Positions 8,275 through 16,778 of a stretch of DNA of 18,669 bases are shown here, piece after piece. The stretch's first letter is position 1, and every line of letters begins with the position of its first letter. Where the stretch lies: NCBI GenBank assembly GCA_013054445.1, contig JAAMPI010001151.1, positions 1 through 18,669 of the forward strand, given 5' to 3'. Below the pieces are notes generated by a model. The model worked only from the letters and a program-made list of their open reading frames with translations, was not told the origin of the DNA and searched no databases. The position numbers and the translations under genes were made by a program. The stretch comes from Cudoniella acicularis. Taxonomy: Eukaryota > Ascomycota > Leotiomycetes > Helotiales > Helotiaceae.

Positions 8275-8736
8275 TTAAGGATAGTGCTCTTGAATATAAT
8301 TCTTTATATTATCCTAAATAGTCTCAATTAGACTTAAATAAGGAGAGCAAGAAGGCCATTCAATGACTCTTATTCCAACTTGCAAACCCAGTATTAGGAA
8401 ACCTAACCACATAAACATGCGCTCCCCAAAGACGATATCCCATAAAGTCCGATCTCCGTAATGAACACAATGATTTTCCAACTCATGTTTGAGGAACCCC
8501 CTATCAAGCAGTTTCTGATAACGGGAAGGAAACTTTGTATAGTAAGACCTCTGTCCGACCTGCGCTATGCCGACACCATCTCCAGCAAATCGGAACGAAT
8601 CGGAACTGTATAGGAAGGTAATTGAGTACCAGGAGAGTAAATCGTGTTTTTTAAGGGGTTTCCCGTGTAGCTTGCTGGGTGGAATATTGTGGTTCAAGAT
8701 AAGACGGGAAGAGATCGACATGTTAAAGATAGTCAA
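8275..8736 (-). pseudogene. Tc1/mariner (impala-like) transposase relic
   Basis: The C-terminal part of a DDE transposase decays here. The minus-strand frame ends with IEWPSCSPYLSLIETI, a TAG stop (8314-8316), then DNIKNYIQEHYP and TAA. This is recognisable as the catalytic WPPxSPDLNPIE block and C-terminal (W)xxxKxxIxxHYP tail of impala/Tc1-type transposases. The stop stands where Trp is expected (TGG to TAG), and the D-L-N-P core has become Y-L-S-L, so the third catalytic region is altered. The upstream part of the frame is only weakly recognisable, and no N-terminal helix-turn-helix is found. The element is dead. Inverted repeats near 8094-8176 may be one of its ends. Confidence 0.65.
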
Positions 8737-10427
8737 GATAAAGGCGTGAAAGGTGTGTTGTGCTTCCTATAAGTATAGCTGATCTGTTTGCCAAAATCAA
8801 GTCTCGGAACAAGACATCGGGATGCCTGCATGTGGCAGGTGGGTGGCTTGCCGTGGCATGGACTGGAGACACTTCAGTTGTGCCAATGTCCACATCAACT
8901 ATGAAGGTCAATCTTATAAATAAGGTGAAGGTGAGCCTACCGAAATCTTATTCGCTATATTCCGTGTAAGCTAATCAACCATGAGTTTAACAGGATTGAA
9001 TTTCTTGAGTGTCGAACTCCCTTTGAGTGCTCTTTTTATGGTGCGGGCAAAAAATTTGAAAAGGATTTTAAGGCAAACAATTGTGAGACCACTTCACAGA
9101 CCTGACCTCACTTTGAACGAATAAGTATAGTGTAATTAGATTGTATGTATTTGTCTGTCATCTGGGTTTTACCTTCTCAACTTGAATTATACATATGTAT
9201 AGTGGCGGGCGCTACTATTTCTCTAGATCGACTCAGCTACTTGAAGCTACGCTCTCAAATTGGCCCTGGACTCCGGTGAGGTGAGATTAGTGAGATCGGT
9301 GAGATTGGTAAGATATTTAGCGATCAGCGAAAAACGAATAGGGCTAAGCTTCTGTTAGCCTTTCGTCTGGTTTCTTTACATTACTCAATTCTTGTCTTCT
9401 TTCTCAGAATATTCTTCCTTGATAAGCTACACCTCAGAGGTGTTTTATGAGTCACCTGCCTGAGTCTCTTTGAGCCTCAGTAAAGCAATCTGTGGGTATC
9501 TATTTTGCCCTGCCACTATAGTTGGTGCTGCACCATATTTCATTATAAAAAGAAGAGACTAACTTCTATTAAGATTATATCTTTATTATTAATTATAATT
9601 TTAGCTAATAAAAAATCTTATATTAGTTATCTTATATATAGTCAATACATATATAAAGATATATTTTAACTTCTTAGTTTATTTATTTTATAGACTTATT
9701 TATTTTAGAGTAATAAGCTATTAAGAGTTATTATATAATATCTAAGCTGATAATTTGACCTGTTAGGCGGAATCAGTTCCTAAGAGACTCCGTGTGGAGA
9801 ATGCTTCTTCCATGATGCGTTGTCTGTAGTACGCGCCCACCAACTATCCCAGACACATGTACTGCACTTGTGCTTCAAAAGGAGAGATTGTTACCCTTTC
9901 TTGCATTGACTTGCTGTCAACTTGTAATATTTGCAGTCTCTCTGCGTTTGAAAATCCCTTTGGACCAAAGGTGATGCTGGCTAAAAATTAGCCGTGTCAC
10001 TCCTACATGCATCAATCGATGTTAGGCCAAAACTGACTGGGCTCGCTGAGAACGAACGGTTTCCTCTGTCAAAATCATTTACTGCGGTTCTCGAATAAGC
10101 TATACATAACTTTCTCTTGTATACGCGAGAATGTCGGTCTTCTTGAAGTGACGTCCGGTCATCGAGACAGATTTAGGGGAGGTAGCTTATAAATTTGAAA
10201 TTTAAGTAATGAAAACGTTAATACAATATTTCTACAAATCGTACTTATCAGTGTCAATGTAGGAACAGAAAACATAATAAATATAACAAGCTCGTCGGCC
10301 GGAAAAGGACATGTAGCTTCCGTTGACGAAGGTGAGTTACCTTCGTACGTATGTGCCATTTTTAGAGCATAAAGTATCAATCTAAAGGATAGGTACTTCT
10401 AAATGAACCCCAGGCTACATTTAGAAT
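8737..10427. other. Gene-free tract between the transposase relic and the nine-exon gene
   Basis: About 1.7 kb with no supportable gene. Open frames at 8760-8969 and 10159-10380 lack motifs and splice context. It holds a short GTGAGAT-type repeat near 9280-9310, the AT-rich block at 9540-9745, and a small perfect hairpin GGCTAA-AAA-TTAGCC at 9979-9993. The right end is the 3' flank of the minus-strand secreted-protein gene. Confidence 0.45.
9540..9745. other. Very AT-rich block, RIP-like
   Basis: About 200 bp composed almost wholly of A and T, dense in TATA, TTAT and ATTA words, with sharp edges against normal DNA at both sides. Partial inverted similarity (TAACTTCT...ATATCTTTAT near the left, its complement near 9650-9680) suggests a decayed element. 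Confidence 0.5.
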
Positions 10428-12545
10428 TCAGATATCTGTGCGGCAAGGATACCCCTTGGATGAATCGGCCTTCGACCACTTTTGAAAACGTTTCAGCTTA
10501 ACCTTGCAGAGTACAGAAGGAACTAAACTTACATCCTGGGCTTTCTCAATATTTTTTTCAATAAGCTCAATATCATCTGGCGTTTTCCTAGAAGTAAGCG
10601 CGGAGGTCGGGTCATCGTTCCCACACACGTTAAAGAAACTATTAAACAAGCCAGCAGAACTGAAAGGGTTATCAAAGAGATTCCCAACATTTCCACCTGC
10701 TGCGTTTGGGTCTACTTTGTATGTTGGGACGCCGTTGGCTTTTTTGTTTGCCACCCAGCCGTTGTATAAACTGCTTCAGGGTCAGCAACTAGGGACGGAA
10801 ATAAAACATTTCACATAAAGTAGGGCGTATATACCTCTCAGTGTAATTTGCCAATGTCATTCCGCCAAAGTCTTGTCCGTTCAAAGTGGTCGACACGAAG
10901 CCTGGAAGCGGTACCAGAGGACGAGGTTTGTCACCACAGCCAGCTCTGCTCAAGCAGAGTCCAGCGCCGTTTTTGTTGGCATCGACCAAGAAGAAGCACA
11001 GATTTGGATGTTCAGGCAAAGTCACACTGCTGGGACCATAAGCTTTGTTGCTGGGGTCCTTTTTTAAGTTAGGTTCTGCGACGCGCAAGTAAGATGCGCG
11101 GACTTACCATGAACATGCTGTTGAAAGTTGTATCTGCGCCCGACCGTGTTTTATCGCCACAAGCATAAGGTCGTATGCTGTATGTACAGTTAGTTTCCTT
11201 TTTAAGCCTGAGCTTAAGATGTATACTTACATAAGTGTTGGGCGGACGTTATCATTTTGGTGGATTGCCAGTGGCAGCAGTTGCGAAAACATGGCCGTCG
11301 CCGCTGTCCCTGCTATATCTCCCAAAGTCATGGATCTGCTGTACTTGCCATCACTGACCATTGCGGTAAGAGAGGCGTAGTTGGAGATTCCATTGGTGAT
11401 AAGATCTGTAGCTGTTGTCCCAGAGAAAATATGATTGAGCGCGTTGGCAGCGGTAGAGGACCAGTTATCTCCTATTTTTCCAATCAAATCCTCGAAATCC
11501 GCAGTTTCTTCAATCAAAGCAGCAGCGCCGTCACTATCGCAAGCTTAGCAAGGGCAACCCAGCCGCCACTTTCTGAAACTTACGTTGGATTCTTCCCACC
11601 TGCAAGAACGGCTTCGGCTTGAGCCGAGAATTCGAAGCCCATCTGATTTGCTAATACTTTGTAATCATTCATCTTTCCAAGATAGTATTGCGACGTCGCT
11701 GATGCTTTCTCTGCGACTTTCATAGCATCCGCGGCCAGTGGGACAACAGCCTTTCTTATGCCATTCGCAATGAACTGTCCAGCACCAACCGGCATGAGTA
11801 TCTCAGCGATAGCTCCGAGTATATCTGCTGCTGACATCTGCGGTTTGTTATATGCCACGAAATCTTTGGCAATGTTTCCAACATCTGCGAGCCCTTTCAC
11901 CTCTGCCGCGGTTAAGGCATTTTGCATTGGAGCATAGTACTGACAAATTGTTAGCCAGGCTGATACTTAGCATTGTGTTCAATTAAGCCTACATTGTTTA
12001 CCCAGGAGAGACTGTTGAGAATCATATTTTGAGCAGGGCCAAATGATTGATCCTAAATTTCAGTGAGTGTGAACGATCAATCGAGTCTTTAGGGACTCAC
12101 GCATTTATTATCTGCTGGCCCATAGCCGGTGCATGCGTTGTTAGCGCTATCGTCATCGCATTTGAAGCTTGAATCATCTACTGATAATGTATCTGCAATA
12201 TACTGATGAATTGGAATATTTTTTTTTGTGGCCAGTCTGTTGATAGTCCCAAACGAGAGCATCCCAAAGATCCTGGGCACCCGCTGCGGTCCACTGAGTA
12301 CCTGGGTCTATTTCATCGGAATCTGTAAAGGTGTGGTCACCGCACGACACTTTAGCAGCATCTAGAGCAGTTGTTCTTATTAGTAAAGTTGCCATATATG
12401 ATATGCACTTGTTCACTTCGAACTTACTTTGAAGTGCCGTCAGGAGATTCGGCTGTTGAGTCTGCCTGACAGCGACTGGTGAGGCCGCCCCGCAGCCAAG
12501 CAGAAATAATTCCACAAGGCATACTGATGAAGATAAGAAGAGCAT
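10428..12545 (-). pseudogene. Nine-exon gene for a predicted secreted protein of unknown family, with a one-base frameshift
   Basis: Exons: 12545-12428, 12361-12101, 12052-11993, 11939-11584, 11533-11231, 11177-11108, 11058-10835, 10770-10533, 10478-10428. The introns (48-66 nt) have GTAAGT, GTGAGT, GTAGGC or GTATAT donors. Ignoring one base of the 9-A run (plus strand 12219-12227), all exons join into one 559-aa frame. As sequenced, translation stops after 101 aa at 12174-12176. Residues 1-21 form a signal peptide (CLVELFLLGCGAAS). Next come a Cys-containing N-part (VSCGDHTF; KCDDDSANNAC) and a long Ala-rich helical centre with two apolar stretches (ADILGAIAEILMPVGAGQFI; TLGDIAGTAATAMFSQLLPLAI). 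A Cys/Gly/Asn-rich C-half follows (LCLSRAGCGDKP; NLFDNPFSSAGLFNSFFNVCG). I do not recognise the family. It is divergent from a secreted metalloprotease. The frameshift may be a sequencing error, since everything else is intact. The last acceptors (AAG) are the least certain joins. Confidence 0.72.
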
Positions 12546-13453
12546 AGTATATGCAGATGTATTCTAAGTTCAATGGGTAAGTCAGGTTGATATAGTGATA
12601 GTCCCACTTGATGTACTTGAAAAATGAATGTGAAAGCACACGAAGAGAAGGCCGCACCCAGACTTTTATATTTTACGCTTCGGAGGAGAAGATCCTCCTC
12701 AGATTATTTCATAAAGTGAGCATCTTTGCCCCTACGCAAAGATCAGAGGTCATCTGAGGTGATGTTGGTATATGGAGGCTGATTTACAACACGCTAAGAG
12801 ATCTCGTACCTGCGTCAAAGTTGGTCTTGGCAGCTGAGCCCCTGTGTTCCAATGGCAGAAATATTATCTAACTTGTTGTTGAAATGATTTTAATGTCATT
12901 CAACTGAGTTTTGACCAACTAATAAGCCCGTCAGGATGAGATGATCCAGGGGTAGAAGGTCCGCAGCCCCCCAGAAGTGGTCATGTGTACGGTTCAACAA
13001 GTGTTGGTACACCAACAAGTCTTGGCATTTAAACAAACGGTGAAAGGATGTTGGGAACTGAAGGATTCAAACAGCTTTGAGGCAAAGACGGTTGGATTCC
13101 TAAAATATCTGTAAGACAACAAAATGAGGCACATCCGTTTCATCCTTCGCTGTTTGTTCGAATGTCAAGATTTATTGATGTACCCACTTGTTGGCCGGTA
13201 CACATGATCATTTCTGAAGATTCTGATGCTTGAATAGGGCTGCGCCTTGTGAATATTATTTATGTTGCATTGATTTCCCTGAAAGTCGTTTTAAACGTGT
13301 GTTTATATACCTGGTGGTCTGGACCCTCTTGAGAAAGTCAACCAACGATCTTTACCAAGAAGTTAAGAACAAATTCGAATCACAATTTGCCTATTACTCT
13401 CGACGGTTACATCCAACAAGTAGCTAGGACACATACAAATCTTCTCTCTAGCT
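12546..13453. promoter_or_regulatory. Divergent promoter of the two secreted-protein genes
   Basis: 908 bp separates the two start codons. It holds a perfect hairpin ATCTTTGC-6-GCAAAGAT (12722-12743), a GAGGA..TCCTC stem near 12683-12700, and the fold-back element at 12972-13216. A CT-rich tract (TCTTCTCTCTAG, about 13440-13451) lies just before the metalloprotease ATG, typical of fungal core promoters. No gene is supportable in it. Confidence 0.6.
12972..13216. mobile_element. Fold-back (MITE-like) element with about 76-79-bp inverted arms
   Basis: The left arm 12972-13050 pairs with 13141-13216. My hand alignment gives 63 identities in 76 columns plus three gap bases, and 11 of the 13 mismatches are transitions. 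Shared blocks include TCATGTGTAC, AACAAGTG, GGTACA and AACAAAC. A 90-bp loop separates the arms. A further pair, CGCAGCCC (12962-12969) and GGGCTGCG (13237-13244), suggests the element extends outward to about 12956-13249, with about 20 extra bases on the right. No target duplication could be fixed. No coding capacity. It may move promoter sites, as it occupies the promoter between two genes. Confidence 0.7.
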
Positions 13454-14664
13454 ATGTTTTTGAAAAGTTGGGCCTCATGGCTGACACTTCAATCCTCATT
13501 GATCTCTTTCGGTGTCGTCTCGGGTAGTCAACACCATGAAACCATGAACAAACGGGTTTACACTCCACTGGTGTATCAAATGGACGCGAATGTCGTCCAG
13601 TGGGACGCAAGCTGCAATGTTCTCAACCCTGTAATCGATCCATGGCATGGCGATCCCGGAGAGACTAAGTTCGAAGCCGTCGCTCGAGCTTGGGCGGGGG
13701 CAATGGAGCTGGCTGCAGATGCCCAAGCCCGTTTCAACCTGATAAAACCGATCATGGATGCGGGCGGAAACAATAAACCAAGGGAACAATTTCTTTTGCA
13801 AATTGACGCAATGGATCCCGGGTGAGTAGCACTTAAACGTCCTGCAATTTCTGTATTCCCAGGTCCAGATTGCTAATATTCTGCCTTTTAGTTATCTTCA
13901 GTTTTTCAGAGGTAGTTGGGATCCTAGGGTCACAAATGAGGTGGAGCGGATTCTCAATAACGTGAGGAACGTTTTGACTTTCACACAAGGCAGTCCGTTT
14001 GCCCTCCGGAACACAATGGACCCCCAATATGCCATCACAGTATCGTGCAATAATCAAGACCCAGTATGCGCCATCAATGGAGGTATCATACCTTCTGCTG
14101 TCACCTCGCAACAGGTGGATACCAGGGTAGCGTCTACTGGTGCCTGGATAAATATCTGCGACGCCTTCTTTAATGCTCCACGTTTTGACAAGAAAAAAAT
14201 TGGCGCAATTATGCAAGCCCAACCTGCTGGAACGCCCGGTCAGACGTTTCCTGATCTCGACTACTGGCTCGCGGCGAGGCAGTTAGAAAAATCAAGTCCA
14301 AATTACAATGATGCCACTGGATCAACAGATGGTCAGTTACTCCCTCTCCATGCTCATGGCCGTTGAAAGACTCTTCCATAACTAATGCCTTCTAGCACTC
14401 ATCATTTTCCATGAGATGACTCATATACGATATGTTGGTCAGACTAATACTGAACTGCAGAACGGCATTTATATACAAGGTGCACTGGAAACTCGCGGCT
14501 GGTTCGCCTGCGCGCAGATGGCGCAAACTGACAGTGATAGTGTGGAGGCTTACAAGAACGCAGACACTTATGCTTGGTATGCTGAATACGGCTATTTCGT
14601 ACGTCGCCTACAGTCGGATCCGTGGCCTCATGTCGGACCGCTCAGCAAGCCGGTTACTCGCTAG
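13454..14664 (+). CDS. Secreted HExxH zinc metalloprotease, M35-like, three exons
   Basis: Predicted secreted endopeptidase of 358 aa. Exons: 13454-13821, 13892-14331, 14396-14664. Intron 1 uses GTGAGT, GCTAAT and TTTTAG; intron 2 uses GTCAGT, ACTAAT and TTCTAG. The first 25 or so residues form a signal peptide (WASWLTLQSSLISFGVVSGS). The second splice brings TDALII in front of F-H275-E-M-T-H279, the zinc-binding HExxH, which sits near the C-terminus as in fungal lysine-specific metallo-endopeptidase-like (M35/aspzincin) proteins. Their conserved NADxYxxFA block appears as N324-A-D-T-Y-A-W-Y-A. The usual GTxDxxYG with the third zinc ligand is not evident, so ligand three is uncertain (E289, E301 or D326). 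The mature part has five cysteines. It is divergent from the nine-exon secreted-protein gene, suggesting co-expression. Activity is inferred, not shown. Confidence 0.82.
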
Positions 14665-14823
14665 ATGGTGGAAAGATGGTGCTGCGGGTAATCTTGGAGC
14701 TATTTTGTGCTTGTAACGTCTTGAAGAACTCAGAGTCAATCAATATAGGAGATTAAACGAAATCATTACTCTCAAATGAACATGAAGTGCCCAAAATTCA
14801 AACCCGAGCTTTAGTATTTGGTG

Positions 14824-16518
14824 TTAATATCGCCCTGGTCTATGCCAACAGAAGTTCACCTCTTCCTCAACCCGCAGATTAATGCCTTTAGAAGTGTTTA
14901 TCAAGTCCTGCAAAACAGCCCGTTTTACACCGCGGATTTCTAGATTTGCGAGACCAAGCCAGCCTTTTACCAAAGTGGGTAAGACTATGTCGCGGAAAAG
15001 TTCATCCATGGGGGACAATGGCGGCCATTGTAACGGGCCCTGAGGAGAGCCCAGGAATACTAAACAGGTTGGCAGGCTCGGACGACCGTTCCAGGGAGCA
15101 TCAGGCAAGCCACTGTGAGCTAGGACAAGCTTTGCTGGTTTTACGGCAGAGATGAACTGCGCCCATTCATGATAGACCTCTTCGTCATGTGACAATACGC
15201 CGCTATCGTTTTGCAAAGCATGTTGCCGACCTAGTTTACAGAGGAATAAGGATCGTATATTCTGGCAACGGTGTTGTAGGGATGGTATCTTAAGGAGGCG
15301 TCCCATATTTGCCGGCCCCGTTAGGGCGTCCAGTTCACTTGCTGGGTAGTCTTCGGGGTGAAGGTCGTGAAGAGAAAGAGAGACTATAGAAGCTTTATCT
15401 TCGCCGTGCAAGATATCCCAAGCAAGTTTGTAATCCATATTTCCTCGCAGGCGGATTTCTCGAGCTCTGGGAAATAACGGGCCCACGTCTGGGAAATGAT
15501 AGTAGCGGGTCGAGGTTCCGCCGATATCGATCGAAAGAACATGATCGAGCAGATTGAAGATTTTGTAGACTCGCTTGGGATCCCACTGAAAGCGACCACC
15601 TTCAATCCAAGAAGGGAGTAGAATATTCTGGGGACTGTGATTGTTTTCGAGCCCTAAAGTCCATTTGAAAGATCTCACATAGGCCCCATACTCTGGTTTG
15701 CGAAGTAATTGCAAATTAAAGCGACACTGTTTTTGGAGAGTCCGTCGAAAATCATCTTTTGAGGGACCATGACCTCTAAAGGGCTCGGAAGGACTGTAAT
15801 TCCCATACACAACGGCGTACGGTTCGTGGTCGTGGAGGCTCAAATCCACGTTGCGATAGAGAAGCGGAACGCTTAGATCACGAAACCGTCTAGAAGCTCG
15901 AGAAACCCTTAGCAATGAAGACTTTGGCAGATGCTCTAATATCGATATCCATAGCTCGTCAACGACGCGTTCAAATGGATTCGGATCCAATGATGAGTTG
16001 ATATCCACTTCGGCGGATGCAGGGTTGGTAGGCACTCTAAAAGGATTTTTGTCTCCCCAGACGGCGCTCAAATGTGATAGCGGTATGAGCTCAAGGGGAA
16101 GCTGGATAGGCATAGGACGTCCCGCGTTGACCTTCTGGATAACATGCATCGCGGCAGCAAACTCGTTCTGATCTAGGCGACCTTTTCCGTTGTAGTCTGC
16201 CAGTGACCAGACTTGCTGCAATTCCTCAATACTGAGCTGGTACTCAGAATGTGAACTGAAAGCCTCGATAAATAGTGCTCTAGAAATATAGCCGTCGTTG
16301 AATTCATCGTAAGTTCTGAACTCTTTCTCGTACTTCAGCTTCTCGCGTTCGCTCATTGGCCACGGGCCCATGGCGTAGTCCAATTCCCACTGGGCTATAA
16401 GGGCTGCAGCTTCTTCTGGAGTCATTGGTGGGGTCTGTAGATAATCCATGTGGAAATTGTAATAGCTTTCTGACTTCGAAAGCCTGTCAATTTGGTCCCT
16501 CGGTGGTTTCTTTGACAT
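14824..16518 (-). CDS. EH domain plus F-box protein
   Basis: A 564-aa protein encoded in one uninterrupted frame. Residues 57-146 form an EH domain, the paired EF-hand module of endocytic adaptors such as Pan1, End3 and Eps15: YDEFNDGYISRALFIEAF, then LQQVWSLADYNGKGRLDQNEFAAAMHVI. The second loop D108-x-N-x-K-G-x-L-D-x-x-E119 keeps calcium-ligand positions. Two NPF tripeptides, the classic EH ligand, follow at 158-160 and 180-182. Residues 182-226 look like an F-box (VVDELWISILEHLPKSSLLRVSRASRRFRDLSVPLLYRNVDL), the Skp1-binding part of SCF ubiquitin ligases. The rest has Leu-rich segments (SLSLHDLHPEDYP; LVLAHSGLP; LEIRGVK) as in substrate-binding tails of fungal F-box proteins. A role linking ubiquitination to endocytic cargo is inference. 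No signal peptide, hence intracellular. The 3' end converges on the metalloprotease gene, 159 bp apart. Confidence 0.85.
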   Translation of the reverse strand: MSKKPPRDQIDRLSKSESYYNFHMDYLQTPPMTPEEAAALIAQWELDYAMGPWPMSEREKLKYEKEFRTYDEFNDGYISRALFIEAFSSHSEYQLSIEELQQVWSLADYNGKGRLDQNEFAAAMHVIQKVNAGRPMPIQLPLELIPLSHLSAVWGDKNPFRVPTNPASAEVDINSSLDPNPFERVVDELWISILEHLPKSSLLRVSRASRRFRDLSVPLLYRNVDLSLHDHEPYAVVYGNYSPSEPFRGHGPSKDDFRRTLQKQCRFNLQLLRKPEYGAYVRSFKWTLGLENNHSPQNILLPSWIEGGRFQWDPKRVYKIFNLLDHVLSIDIGGTSTRYYHFPDVGPLFPRAREIRLRGNMDYKLAWDILHGEDKASIVSLSLHDLHPEDYPASELDALTGPANMGRLLKIPSLQHRCQNIRSLFLCKLGRQHALQNDSGVLSHDEEVYHEWAQFISAVKPAKLVLAHSGLPDAPWNGRPSLPTCLVFLGSPQGPLQWPPLSPMDELFRDIVLPTLVKGWLGLANLEIRGVKRAVLQDLINTSKGINLRVEEEVNFCWHRPGRY

Positions 16519-16528
16519 TCGTCGTCTT

Positions 16529-16575
16529 CTGAAAATGTTAGGCAGCAGGGGAATTTTGCTACCTCAGGCACTCAC
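16529..16575 (-). other. Probable 5' UTR intron of the EH/F-box gene
   Basis: On the minus strand GTGAGT (16575-16570), a CCTAAC branch site and TTTTCAG (ending 16529) define a 47-nt intron, ten bases before the ATG at 16518. An upstream ATG (ATGATTCATTTC) would be spliced into a short out-of-frame reading that ends within the main frame, so it may act as an upstream ORF. Confidence 0.5.
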
Positions 16576-16720
16576 GAAATGAATCATCAGATAAGGCAGA
16601 GAGACGACGAACTCGGTATGGGATATGCGGAATGTTTAATTTGACTGAGCCTGTGTATCATTTTGTGGTTGAAAGTGAAGTGCAGGATGACGGACATCAG
16701 GCAGAATGTCGGTTCGCTCG

Positions 16721-16778
16721 GCAACCAACAAGTTGGAAGGGTATCGCTCAGCAAGTCAGCAACCAACCAGTTGGAAGG
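16721..16778. promoter_or_regulatory. Two copies of a CCAAC-NN-GTTGG palindrome upstream of the EH/F-box gene
   Basis: A 20-bp direct repeat, GCAACCAAC(A/C)AGTTGGAAGG, occurs at 16721-16740 and 16759-16778, differing at one base. Each copy contains a palindrome: CCAACAAGTTGG (16725-16736) and CCAACCAGTTGG (16763-16774). A repeated, symmetric site about 205-260 bp from the start codon looks like a dimeric factor's binding site. The factor is unknown. Confidence 0.6.

Noticed and set aside
8567..8969. Plus-strand frames opposite and beyond the transposase relic
   Set aside because: The first overlaps the transposase reading in antisense; the second has no recognisable domain or flanking gene signals.
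11257..11622. Plus-strand 121-aa open frame
   Set aside because: It is antisense to exons 4 and 5 of the nine-exon gene, whose frame and splice sites are coherent.
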